A stretch of DNA of 22,280 nt, from assembly GCA_037447655.1 (NCBI GenBank), contig JBBHKE010001781.1, positions 150,652 to 172,931 of the forward strand. The letters are read 5' to 3'. Every line of letters begins with the position of its first letter. Positions within the stretch are counted from its first letter, which is position 1. This document shows, one piece after another, positions 11,386 through 21,090 of the stretch. Origin of the DNA: Zygnema cylindricum (taxonomy: Eukaryota > Streptophyta > Zygnematophyceae > Zygnematales > Zygnemataceae). Both the position numbers and the translations under genes were made by a program. The notes below the pieces were generated by a model that was given only the letters and a program-made list of their open reading frames with translations, had not been told where the DNA came from and searched no databases.

Positions 11386-12362
11386 TGTTGTTCTACAACC
11401 ACCGTTGTAGGTGGAGGATCTGCTGTTGTAGTGGAAGTAGACATAAAACCAACAGAAGCTATCAAGTACTTTCTCCAACTGCCAAATTTCAGCTAACACA
11501 GAATGTGACTCAAAGAGCCTCTTAGCACCAAATTCAGCACAGTGTTACACCTTATAATAAACTGACAACTCACAAAGTTTCAGATATATTGACCTACTTA
11601 ACCATAAGAAATAGTCTCTGCAAGTTTTTTATAAACTGCCTTTAGAAAACTATATTCCCAAGAGTGGATACATAATTTTGACTAAGTCCTAAAATATATA
11701 CTCACAATGAGTATCTACTGATCCATACTAAATATGTTCCCTATACTAAGGTATTGTTCTATGTTCTAACAAACTATCTAAACTGTACTTTACTGTTCCG
11801 TAAGTACTTTCCTAAATCCTATTTGCTACCTGCGGTAAATCTACTAATGTAACTATATTTACTAATGCGCTAAACAACAAATATTTGTTTCCCAAATATT
11901 TACAAATATCGTTCGTACATTAAAAGTTTCGTTGCTTAGTCAGCACTATTCTCAACAGTCCAAATGTTTGTCGGTCAAATGGTACGAAACATCCTGAGTT
12001 CGTACGGCGCACTCAGTAACTGTGGTCCCCACTTGAATTACGTCCGTCGACTCGGTTTGCATCAATGATCCTCTTACGCTCCTCTCCCGGATGTTCGGCT
12101 TAGTCTCCGTCCGTCCGACTCACTGAAACCGCCCGTATGATTAATGACACGTGGCTGTGGGTGTTGGTGTCACTCTGGAATACCTACACTGTTTTCAAAT
12201 GTCAACACGTGTCCTTGCAGTCTTACAGTACACTCTACTATCTATCTCCTACTCTCACACTATAAGAGGTCAATAGTAAATCTGACATAGATGAAAATAT
12301 TCTAAGTCCTAAATCTCCCCTCACAGCCTTATCTAGTGTACTAAAGATTTCCAAATTCAACA
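11386..12362 (-). repeat. 3' LTR of the copia element
   Basis: A 977-bp direct repeat of 16491-17466, starting TGTTG and ending CAACA on the plus strand. Because the element is on the minus strand, this is the downstream LTR. Its inner edge at 12362 abuts the polypurine tract. It carries its own copy of the gag start codon region (ATG on the minus strand at about 11444-11442), showing that the first codons of gag lie inside the LTR. It contains a GC-richer central block with a CACGTG palindrome at 12148-12153. Confidence 0.95.
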
Positions 12363-12369
12363 CTCCCTT
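12363..12369 (-). other. Polypurine tract
   Basis: The minus strand reads AAGGGAG immediately upstream of the 3' LTR terminus TGTTG. This is the expected place for the primer of second-strand synthesis. The pol stop codon (12370-12368) overlaps its upstream edge. Confidence 0.8.
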
Positions 12370-12616
12370 AAATCTTTAGACTCACATACTCACTCAACCC
12401 AATAGCCTCTGTGCAAAACTGCAACTTATGAGCAGGAAGGGCTTTGGTTAACATGTCTGCCACCATCTTTTCATCTTGTAAATAACACAATTTAATGACT
12501 TTTGGAAGAACATTTTCTTTGACAAAATGAAGCCTAACATCCATGTGTTTGCTCTTAAAGTGATGGCTGGGGTTAGAGGCAATTGCAATGGCTGCCTGGT
12601 TGTCACACCAGATAGC
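12368..12616 (-). pseudogene. pol: RNase H C-terminal part of copia Pol
   Basis: An open stretch of 82 codons with no start codon, in the same frame as the segment upstream and separated from it only by the TAG at 12617-12619. It begins with AIWCDNQAA, whose Asp (12604-12602) is the third acidic residue of the RNase H active site. It continues with an HMDVRLHFVKE-like region and a DMLTKALP motif typical of the end of copia polyproteins, and closes with TAA at 12368-12370. That stop overlaps the polypurine tract, so the polyprotein runs to the very end of the internal region. It would not be translated here without stop readthrough. Confidence 0.88.
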
Positions 12617-13351
12617 CTAAGGTCCTATCTGCATATAGCCAAGTTCCTGTAAAATAGACTTGACCCATATAAGCTCTTTGAGGGTGGAAGCTGCTGCCAT
12701 ATATTTTGACTCCATTGTGGATTGAGCTGTAACTTTTTGTAATTTGCTGCTCCAACAGCAAGTTCCATCTCCAATTTTTAGAACAAAGCCGGTTGTAGAT
12801 TTTCGGCTTGGCATGTCTCCATAGCTAGCGTCGCTCCACGTCTGTATTCTCACCTCTCCTCCTTCGAGTACAAGCTTGAGATTCCGAGTTCCTGCAAGAT
12901 ATCTCAAAACCCTTATTGCTGCTTCCCAGTCTGCCCTTTTAGGATTTTGCAGACTTCTACTCAGGATTCCCACAGCTGCTGCAATATCAAGTCTTGTGCA
13001 GTTCATAAAATAAATCAGACTTCCAACTACCTGTCTATATGGCTTAGAGGCCATGAACTCTTCCTCCCCTGACTCTAGACTCTCACTAACCATTATCCCT
13101 GAATCTGAGTCATTCCCTTCCAATTTCTGTCTGAATTCCATGGGGGTTACAAACCCTTTTACATCTTTCAATTCAAATTTTTCCAGCATATTACCTATCG
13201 CTTCTTTCTGAGTTAACATAATCAGCTTTTTCTTTCTATCCCTCTCTACCTGTACACCTAGGATATACTTTGCCTCACCGAGGTCTTTCATTTCAAACCT
13301 AGACCTTAAAGTTGCTTTAACACGATTTATTTCATCCATTGATTTACTTAA
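12617..13351 (-). pseudogene. pol: RT connection and RNase H N-terminal part of copia Pol
   Basis: An open stretch between the TAA at 13352-13354 and the TAG at 12617-12619, with an internal ATG at 13339 giving 240 residues. It contains the copia RT thumb/connection signature (MKDLGEAKYILGVQ at residues 17-30, then YRQVVGSLIYFMNCTRLDIA at 101-120). The RNase H start follows, with TWSDASYGD (catalytic Asp170) and QSTMESKYMAA (catalytic Glu210). It is in frame with the YVDD-bearing segment upstream and the RNase H tail downstream, so both bordering stops are simple nonsense changes. The RNase H would remove genomic RNA from the RNA/DNA hybrid during reverse transcription in an intact element. 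Confidence 0.93.
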
Positions 13352-13645
13352 TTATAAAAGGTCATCCACATATAGAGCAATGTATAGTATCCCATCCTCC
13401 CCTTGTAAAACATACACAGAGGGATTTGAGCTAATCCTCTTGAAGCCCAGCCCAATCAAAAATTCATCTAACTTCAGATTCCATTGCCTAGGGGCTTGTT
13501 TCAGCCCATACAAGGATTTCATCAATTTACATACTTGCTCTTCCTTTCCTTTTTCTATATACATGTTAGGCTGCTTCATATTAATAGTTTCTTCTAATTC
13601 TCCATGCAAAAAGGCAGTTTTAACATCCATTTGATGAATTTCCAT
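13352..13645 (-). pseudogene. pol: Reverse transcriptase palm with YVDD, copia Pol
   Basis: 97 residues. HQMDVKTAFLHGELEE near the start carries the first catalytic Asp (residue 7, 13627-13625). YGLKQAPRQWN follows at about residues 46-56, and the catalytic YVDD box is at 13372-13361. The frame ends three residues later at TAA (13354-13352), after which Pol continues in the same frame, so this is a nonsense mutation right behind the active site. The upstream border is a frameshift between about 13646 and 13680. In an intact copy this is the core of the RNA- and DNA-dependent polymerase. All catalytic aspartates are still visible. Confidence 0.94.
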
Positions 13646-13659
13646 ATCATCTATAGCAG

Positions 13660-14034
13660 TTAGATTAGCAGAATTTTGACAGTAGGAAATCTGACAACCG
13701 GAGAGAAGGTTTCTTCAAAGTCAATACCTTCTTTTTGATTGTAACCTTTGGCCACAAGTCTGGCCTTATACCTTTGAATAGTGTTGTTCGGGTTCAGCTT
13801 CACCTTAAACACCCATTTGTTGCCGATGGCTTTTCTGGCTGGAGGAAGATCCACCAGCTCCCATGTTTGTGCCTCCATAATAGATTTCATTTCATCGTTC
13901 GCCGCCCCAATCCAGTGATTTCTCTCAGGTGATGAAAAGGCCTCTTGAATAGTAAGAGGCTCCTCTGTAGCTGTAGAAAAAACAAAGTGAGAACTCACTT
14001 GCAGACAGCTGCTATATCTCCTTCCCCCTGGAAA
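13660..14034 (-). pseudogene. pol: Reverse transcriptase N-terminal part, copia Pol
   Basis: An open stretch between the TAA at 14035-14037 and the TAA at 13660-13662. From about 13950 downward it shows the standard start of copia RTs: [19 protein letters not shown], then [35 protein letters not shown] and [12 protein letters not shown]. It has no ATG of its own at a sensible place (the frame's first alternative start is a GTG at 13998), consistent with being an internal piece of a polyprotein. Its 3' end is a frameshift: after FPTVKILL the homology moves to the frame of the next segment. This second shift restores the frame used by gag. Confidence 0.92.
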
Positions 14035-15468
14035 TTATGAGGCTGGAATCGTTGGCAGCCTTGGATTTGTCTGCCAGGTTTGCTCCGAGATGCGTGTCGG
14101 ATTTGATATCGTAGTCGGTTCCACCTGATCTGGAACTTGTAGTGAAACACCTCGTGAAGACACTAGTGGAACCGAGGGAAGAGGGGTTCCACTTGGCGGC
14201 GCAAAGTACACTCTTTGTGTATGGTGGAAAATGATATATTCCTGTTTCTCTTTTGCCGGTTGCTCTGGCACTTTAAACAAGTCAACTGAATCCTGTTCAT
14301 TCTTGATCTGAACATTCCTAGAGACAATTATTTTTTGTATTTCCAACACAATGATCATGTACCCTTTTGCATTATCATCATACCCCATAAAGATTCCCGG
14401 TAAACCCTTAGCATCCATCTTCCATCTCTCCTTAGAAGTATCTAAAATAAAACATTTGCTTCCAAAGATTTTAAAGTGACTAACATCAGGTTTCTCCCCT
14501 GTCCAAAGCTCATACGGTGTAGTGGTAACAGATCTAGACGCAATTCTGTTTTTAATGTAAACAGCACAGTTAAGTGCCTCAGCCCAAAATTTCAAATCTA
14601 GCCCTTTAAGTGCAAGCATTGACCGAGAACTTTCTGTCATTGTCCTATTTAATCTTTCCGAAACACCATTCTGTTCCGGTGTGTAAGGAACTGTAAGATT
14701 GAGGCTGATACCTTCTTGAAGGAGAAACTGTTCAAATTCTTTTGATGTATATTCTCCGCCGTTGTCGGATCTTAGTGTCAAGATCGGAACACCATGGAGC
14801 TTCTCCGCCCACGTTTTGTAGTGCTTGAAGTGTGTAAACACTTCACTTTTATGCTGCATGAAGTAAACTTTTGTGTATCTCGAGTAGTCATCTGTGAAAG
14901 TAACCATATAGTGGACGCCTCCAGCTGACGCCACTTGTGAAGGTCCGAGAACATCCGAATGTATTAGCTGCAAAACCTTGTGAGATCTGTGATCTGTTTC
15001 CTGTGGAAATGGTAATCTGTGAATCTTGCCCAGTGAACATCGATCACAAGATTTTATAGGATGAGAAGTAAGAGAAACCCCATCAACTTTTCCCGAAACC
15101 ACCATTTTCTTAAGGCTATGATAATTCATATGTCCTAATCTTTTATACCACAACTTATTATTAGATTGGACACTGGAGTAGAGAACATCATTTTCTTTAT
15201 ATTCAGCCATGTCCATCCGGTACATTTTGCTAGCATCTCTAGTTCCTGTTACACCTACTTTCTCTTTCTTGCTAACAACCTGTCTACCTCCTTTCAGAGT
15301 GACCTCAAAGCCTTTGCTCTCTACTAGAGATGTAGAAAAAAGATTCTTTTTAAAGTCTGGAACATATAAAACATTGTGAAGAGTTCTCTCTACCGACTTA
15401 CCACCTACATCTACCATCAAAGATATATCACCCTGAGCTGATGTCTGAACACTCATTCCACAACCATA
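14035..15468 (-). pseudogene. pol: Integrase of copia Pol
   Basis: Open from after the TAG at 15469-15471 to the TAA at 14035-14037. Numbering from the ATG at 15456 gives 473 residues. The first roughly 90 residues are the end of the protease and its linker. The zinc-binding HHCC domain has His109, His113, Cys137 and Cys140. The catalytic core has Asp168 (LIHSDVLGP), Asp231 (LRSDNGGEY) and Glu267 (NGVSERLNRT). The 35 residues between the last two give the D,D-35-E spacing. GEKPDVSHFKIFGSKCF follows at about 320-336, a GKP-type motif common to copia integrases. The remainder is a low-complexity linker to the RT. All catalytic residues are intact. In a working element it inserts the cDNA, leaving the 5-bp duplication seen here. 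Confidence 0.95.
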
Positions 15469-15651
15469 CTATATATTCTTTGGAGACATCTGTTGCACAT
15501 TTGTAAAAACAGCTTTGTTCCAGCACATGTGGGCCGATGCTCCCGTATCGATGATCCACCCCGCATCCTTTAGACCCTCCATGGCTGCTGCCATAGCAAA
15601 AAGATCCGCCTCCTCTTCCTCATCGAAGCTCAGAGACTCATCAGCATCAGT
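15469..15651 (-). pseudogene. pol: Protease segment of copia Pol, between two stops
   Basis: A 60-codon open stretch lacking a useful start codon, flanked by in-frame stops at 15652-15654 (TAA) and 15469-15471 (TAG). An acidic run (DEEEEAD) is followed by WIIDTGASAHM. DTGA (15549-15538) is the active-site motif of retroviral-type aspartic proteases, and the following SAHM is typical of copia proteases, just downstream of the Gag zinc knuckle. The frame is the same as the segments on both sides. In an intact element this enzyme would cut the Gag-Pol polyprotein inside the particle. Confidence 0.92.
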
Positions 15652-16011
15652 TTAAGAAGCTGAAAAAAGAGCATTTCCACGGGTTGGATTCCCTGAAAAA
15701 CCTCGGTGATAAGGGCTTTGCTGCCAACCAGGCCTGTATAAACTCGTCTCATTTGCTTTTTTCAGCTTGGGACAGTACCTGTATCCATGTCCCTTCTCAG
15801 AAAAATAAAAACAAGTGGTAGAAGATTGCCTATTTTGTCTTTGATTAAACTGATTAAACTGATTGTGATTCTGATTAAACTGATTTCTGTTCTGATTAAA
15901 CTGATTTCTTTTCTCTAAATCTGTAGCAAAAGCCTCTACCTTTCCCTCTCCTTCAAAGAGTTTAGTATTAGTTTCTACTTCCAATATGAGATTATATGCT
16001 AACTGAATCAT
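15652..16011 (-). pseudogene. gag: Gag nucleocapsid part with damaged zinc knuckle
   Basis: Open in the integrase frame, not the gag-start frame; the ATG at 16011 is probably incidental. The first residues continue the Gag helical region. A Gln/Asn-rich repeat follows (NQFNQ units in tandem, residues about 36-60). A CCHC knuckle lies at 15813-15772, reading CFYFSEKGHGYRYC. The second cysteine of the expected C-x2-C-x4-H-x4-C is Phe (TTT at 15804-15802), a one-base change from TGT, so zinc binding and RNA packaging should be impaired. The segment ends at an in-frame TAA (15654-15652). Confidence 0.88.
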
Positions 16012-16549
16012 GACTCTTTAACTGAACTGAAACACCTTTCATGCTGCTAGGGAGGCCCCTAATGAGCAAAGCAACTTGCTGAAACTCAGGAAAAGATCCA
16101 CCAGCTGAAGAGTGTGCATCAATAAGTGTACGAAAATAATCACAATACTCAACCATAGATCCCCCCGAGTATTTGTATCCCGAGATCTTTCCAGCCACCA
16201 GGAGCTCTTCCTGAACATTTGCTTCCTCAAAAGCAGATTTAAGTGAATTCCAGATCTCGCTCGCCTTTTTTATTTTCAGCCGAGACATGACCAGATTTTC
16301 TGAAATGCAAAGAATAAGATTGTTCCTTGCCATTGAATTCTTTTTCGCCCAACTCGGATCTGTCTCATCAAGGGAGCCATCCAAGACCCCCAGTAACTCA
16401 GAAGTTTCAAATGAAGATTCAACCATTGCCGCCCAGTATGCATACTTTTGGCCATTGAAGATGGGAACTCTTGACGAAAGGCCCATAACCTGTTGTTCTA
16501 CAACCACCGTTGCAAGTGGAGGATCAGCTGTTGTAGTGGAAGTAGACAT
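15992..16549 (-). pseudogene. gag: Gag capsid region, N-terminal part
   Basis: 185 codons from the ATG at 16549-16547 to a stop at 15994-15992. I prefer this ATG because the frame upstream of it offers only a TTG. After a Thr/Ser-rich leader come residues typical of copia Gag: FNGQKYAYWAAMVESSF, then LDETDPSWAKKNSMARNNLI, then EIWNSLKSAFEE, then a segment ending LIRGLPSSMKGV. It would form the capsid of virus-like particles. The start codon and about 20 codons lie inside the 5' LTR, and the primer binding site is read through in frame. Near 15992-16013 the reading frame is lost by a one-base shift, well before the zinc knuckle, so this looks like damage rather than a programmed gag-pol shift. 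Confidence 0.9.
16480..16490 (-). other. Primer binding site, half-tRNA-iMet type
   Basis: Immediately inside the 5' LTR the minus strand reads GGTTATGGGCC. This complements the anticodon-loop region of eukaryotic initiator tRNA-Met rather than its 3' end, as known for copia, which is primed by a cleaved tRNA-iMet fragment. Eleven matching bases directly abut the LTR. Here the site is also coding, as it lies within gag. Confidence 0.85.
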
Positions 16550-17466
16550 AAAACCAACAGAAGCTATCAAGTACCTTCTCCAACAGCCAACTTTCAGCTA
16601 ACACAGAATGTGACTAAAAGAGCCACTTAGCACCAAATTCAGCACAATGTTACACCTTATAATAAATTGACAACTCACAAAGTTTCAGATCAATTGACTC
16701 AGTCAACCATAAGAAATAGTCTCTGCAAGTTTCTTATAAACTGCCTTTAGAAAACTATATTCCCAAGAGTGGATACATAATTTTGACTAAGTCCTAAAAT
16801 ATATACTCACAGTGAGTATCTACTGATCCATACTAAATATGTTTCCTATACTAAGGTACTGTTCTATGTTTTAACAAACTATCTAAACTGTACTTTACCG
16901 TTCCGTAAGTACTTTCCTAAATCCTATTTGCTACCTTCGGTAAATCTACTAATGTAACTCTATTTACTAATGCGCTAAACAACAAATATTTGTTTCCCAA
17001 ATATTTACAGACATCGTTGTATAGTAAAAGTTGCCGGTGCTTAGTCAGCACTATTCACAACAGTCCAGATGTTTGTCGCTCATATGGTACGAAACATCCT
17101 GAGTTCGTACGGCGCACTCAGTAACTGTGGTCCCCACTTGAATTACGTCCGTCGACTCGGTTTGCATCAATGATCCTCTTACGCTCCTCTCCCGGATGTT
17201 CGGCTTAGTCTCCATCCGTTTGACTCACTGAAACCGCCCGTATGATTAATGACACGTGGCTGTGGGTGTTGGTGTCACTCCGAAATACCTGCACTGTTTT
17301 CAAATGTCAACACCTATCCTTGCAGTCGTACAGAGTACTCTACTGTCTATCTGCTACTGCACACTATTAGAGGTCAGTAGTAAATCTGACTTAGATGAAA
17401 ATATTCTAAGTCCTAAATCTCCCCTCACAGCCTTATCTAGTGTACTAAAGATTTCCAAATTCAACA
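16491..17466 (-). repeat. 5' LTR of the copia element
   Basis: A 976-bp partner of 11386-12362 with the same TGTTG/CAACA ends; it would drive transcription on the minus strand. Its inner end contains the gag ATG. Differences from the other LTR number roughly 60 by eye (about 6%) and are unevenly spread: 17086-17213 is identical to 11981-12108. It contains a CACGTG palindrome at 17253-17258 and a TATA-like TTATAAG (minus strand) near 16740-16734. Confidence 0.95.
16734..16740 (-). promoter_or_regulatory. Possible TATA element of the 5' LTR
   Basis: The minus strand reads TTTATAAG, about 730 bp into the LTR. That would leave roughly 215 bp of R-U5 before the primer site and place the start site upstream of the gag ATG. 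The equivalent place in the 3' LTR reads TTTATAAAAAA. Position and sequence fit, but the LTR is AT-rich and such matches are common. Confidence 0.25.
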
Positions 17467-17471
17467 ATAAC
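17467..17471. repeat. Target site duplication, right copy (ATAAC)
   Basis: ATAAC follows the CAACA terminus directly, matching 11381-11385. Removing the element and one copy restores an ordinary monomer core (AGCGATAACAGGAATTG). Confidence 0.95.
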
Positions 17472-20039
17472 AGGAATTGTTACCTAACTTAAAAAAAGCT
17501 GTTAGCGGTAACAAGAATTATTACCTAGATTACACAAATTGTTAGCGATAAGAGGAATTGTTGACTAAATTACACAAACAGTTAGCAATAACAAGAATTG
17601 TTCCCTACACAAAGTGTTAGCAATAACAGGAATTGTTTCCTAAAGTACACAAACAGTTAGCTATAAGAGGAATTTTTACCTAACTTACGCAAAATGTTAG
17701 CGATATCAAGAATTGTAAACTTAATTACCCAAACAGTTAGCGATAACACGAATGGTTATCTAAATTACACAAACTGTTTGCGCTAACAGGAATTGATACC
17801 TAACTTTCGCAAAATGTTAGCGATAACATGAATTGTTATCTAACTTACACAAACTGTTAGCGCTAACAATAATGGTTACCTAACTTTTACACACTGTTAG
17901 CGATAACAGGAATTGTTACCTAACTTACACAAATTGTTAGTGCTAACAAGAATTTTCACCTAACTTACACAAACTGTTAGCACTAAAGGAATTGTTACCC
18001 AACTTACATAAACTGTTTGCGATAACAAGAATTGTTACCTAAATTACGCAAACTGTTAGCAATAACAGGAATTGTTACCTAAATTACACAAACTGTTAGC
18101 GATAACAGAAATTGTTACCTAAATTACACAAACTGTTAGTGATAACATGAATTGTTATCTAACTTACACAAAGTGTTAGCGCTAACAATAATGGTTACCT
18201 AAGTTACACAAACTGTTAGCGATAAAAAGAATTGTTACCTAAATTAAACTAACTATTACCGATAACCAGAATTGTTACCTAAATTACAAACACTGTTAGC
18301 GATAACAGAAATTGTTACCTAAATTACACAAAATGTTAGTGATAACATGAATTGTTATCTAATTTACACAAAGTGTTAGCACTAACAAGAATGGTTACCT
18401 AAATTACACAAAATGTTAGCGCTAACAATAAGTGTTGCCTAGATACACACACAATTAGTGATAACAAGAGTTGTTACCTAAATTTTACAAATAGTTAGCG
18501 ATAAGCAGAATTGTAACCTAAATTACACAAACAGTTTACGATAACAAAATTGTAGCCTTAATTACACAAACTGCTGGCGATAACAAGAATTGTTTCCTCA
18601 AATTTCCAAACAAGTAGCAATTACAAAAATGTTACCTAAATTACACTAACTGTAGCGATAACAAGAATTGTTACCTAAATAACACAAACAGTTAGCGATA
18701 AAAAGAATTGTTATCTAAATTACACAAATTGTTAGTTAAAACAAGAATTGTTTCCTAAATTACACAAACTGTTAGCGATAAGAAAAATTGTTACCTAAAT
18801 TACACAAACTGTTAGCGATAAGAATAATTTTTACCTAAATTACAAAAATAGTTAGCGACAAAAAGAATTGTTACCTAAAATACACAAACATTTATCAATA
18901 AAAGGAAGTAATATCTAAATTACACAAACTATTTACGTTAACAGGTTTTGTTATCTAACTTAAACAAACAGTTAGCGCTAACAACAATTGTTTCCTCAAA
19001 TTACACAAACAATTAGCGATAACAAGAATTGTCACCTAAATTACACAAACAATTCGCGATAATAAGAATTTTTACCTAAATCAAACAAATTGTAGCAATA
19101 ACAAGAATTATTACCTAAATAACACAAACTGTTATCGATAACAACAATTGTTACCTAAATTACACAAACAGTTAGCGATAACAATAATTGTTACCTAAAT
19201 TACACAATCTGTTAGCGTAACAAGAATTTTAACCTAAATTACAAAAACAATTAGCGATATCAAAAATTGTAACCTTAATTACACGAACTGTTAGCGATAA
19301 CAAGAATTGTAACCTAAATTACACAAATTGTTAGCGATTACAAGAATTGTTACCTTAATTACACAAAGAGTTAGCGAAAAGAAGAATTGTTACCTAAATT
19401 ACACAAATTGTTAGCAAAAACAAGAATTGTTACCTAAATTATACAAACAATAAGCCATAAAAAGAATTGTTACCTAAATTACACAAAAAGTTAGCGATAA
19501 CAAGAATTGTTACCTAAATTACACAAACTGTTAGCGATAAGAAGAATTTTCACCTAAATTACACAAATTGTTAGCAATAACACGAATTGTTACCTAAATT
19601 ACACAAACAGTCAGTGATAACAAGAATTGTTACCTAATTTACACAAACTTTTAGCGATAACAAGAAAATTTACCTAAATCACACAAACGGTTAGCAGTAA
19701 CAGGAATTGTTATCTAAATTACACAAATTGTTTGCGCTAACAGTAATTGTTTCCTAACATATTGAAACTGTTAGCGATAATAGGAATTGTTATCTAATTT
19801 ACAGAAATTGTTAGCGCTAACTAGAATGTTAACCTAACTTACACAAACTGTTAGCGATAACAATAATTGTTACCTAAATTACACAAACTGTTAGCGATAA
19901 CAAAAATGGTTACGTATATTACATAAACACTTATCGTTAACAAGATTTTTACCTAAATTACACAAAGTGTTAGCGATTATTGTAATTGTTATCTAAATTA
20001 CACAAATAGTTTGCGATAACATGAATTGTTATTTAACGT

Positions 20040-21090
20040 ACACAAATTGTTAGCGATAACAAGAGATGTAACCTAAATTACACAAACTAGCTGTGATAAC
20101 AATGGTATTTATCGAATTACCACAAGCGGTGGCGATAACACGAATTGTTACCTAAGTTACACAAAATTTTAGCGATAACATGAATTGTTACCTAAATTAC
20201 ACCTATTGTAAGCGATAACATGAATTGTGACCTAAATTACACAAAATGTTAGCGATAACAAGAATTGTTACTTTAATTACACAAATTGCTAACGATAACA
20301 ATAATTGTTACCTAAATTTCACAAACTTTTGCGATAACAAGAATTGTTACCGAAATTACACAAAGTGTTAGCGATAACAAGAATTGGTATCTAAATTACA
20401 CAAACAGTTAGCGATAATAGGATTTGTTTTACTAACTTACACTAATTGTTAGCGCTAACAAAATTGGTTACGTATATTACACAAACACTTATGGTTAACA
20501 AGATTGTTACCTAAATTACACAAAGTGTTAGCGATTATTGTAAATGTTATCTAAATTACACAAACTGTTTGCGCTAACAATAATGGTTACCTAACTTACA
20601 CAAACTGTTAGCAATAACAGGAACTGTGACCTAAATTACACAAACAGTTAGCGCTCACATGAATTCTTACCTAACTTACACAAACTGTTAGCGATAACAA
20701 GAATTGTTACCTAAATTACACAAACTGTTAGCGATAACAGGAATTGTTATTTAAATTACACAAACTGTTTGCGCTAACTAGAATTGTGACCTAAATTACA
20801 CAAACTGTTAGCGATAACAGGAATTGTTATCTAAATTACACAAACTGTTTGCGTTAACAGGAATTGTTACCTAATGTACACAAATTGTTAGCGATAACAA
20901 GAGATGTAACCTAAATTACACAAACTGCTAACGATAACAAGAATTGTTACCTAAATTTCACAAACTGTTAGCGATAACAAGAATTGTTACCTAAGTTACA
21001 CAAAATTTTAGCGATAACATGAATTGTTACCTAAATTACACCTTGTAAGCAATAACATGAATTGTGACCTAAATTACACAAACTGTTAGC
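20040..21090 (+). repeat. Segmental duplication pair, about 20040-20250 and 20880-21090
   Basis: The variant AAGAGATGTAACC occurs at 20061 and 20899 (offset 838 bp). In both copies it is followed, after further monomers, by CACAAAATTTTAGCG and a contracted monomer (ACACCTATTGTAAGCG in the first copy, ACACCTTGTAAGCAAT in the second). The first copy contains the disturbed spot at about 20085-20140, while the second is regular there. Confidence 0.7.

Larger units (their letters stand above)
11386..17466 (-). mobile_element. Ty1/copia-type LTR retrotransposon, full-length but defective
   Basis: A 6081-bp element on the minus strand, with direct LTRs of about 977 bp bounded by TGTTG...CAACA and flanked by an ATAAC target duplication. 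In minus-strand order it carries the 5' LTR (17466-16491), a half-tRNA-iMet primer site (16490-16480), gag, zinc knuckle, protease, integrase, reverse transcriptase, RNase H, a polypurine tract (12369-12363) and the 3' LTR (12362-11386). Integrase placed before reverse transcriptase defines the copia order. The coding region has five in-frame stops and two frameshifts, so this copy cannot make its own proteins. LTR divergence of roughly 6% (by eye) indicates an old insertion. It sits cleanly inside a satellite monomer, so the array existed before the insertion. Confidence 0.97.

Noticed and set aside
13380-13932. Two plus-strand ORFs of 84 and 65 codons (13380-13634 and 13735-13932)
   Set aside because: They lie opposite the reverse transcriptase, which has clear catalytic motifs on the minus strand; the plus-strand products have no recognisable features.
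15992-16013. Programmed ribosomal frameshift between gag and pol
   Set aside because: The shift lies within Gag, before the zinc knuckle, and a second shift restores the frame in the RT; I see no convincing slippery site there. Decay is simpler.
16039-16230. Minus-strand 63-codon ORF in another frame of gag
   Set aside because: Overlaps the capsid coding frame, which matches copia Gag; this frame shows nothing recognisable.
15994-16549. Gag start at a TTG seven codons upstream (16570)
   Set aside because: Eukaryotic initiation at TTG is unlikely and a plain ATG follows at 16549.
16287-16601. Plus-strand ORF of 104 codons opposite gag and the LTR edge
   Set aside because: It is a shadow of the minus-strand gag frame and crosses the LTR/internal boundary; no motif is seen.
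11386-17466. Nested second transposon or captured host gene in the element
   Set aside because: All of the internal region is accounted for by copia Gag-Pol domains in the usual order and spacing.
17256-17492. Plus-strand ORF of 78 codons at the outer end of the 5' LTR
   Set aside because: It runs out of the LTR into the satellite across the insertion boundary and is not kept in the other LTR in the same form; chance ORF.
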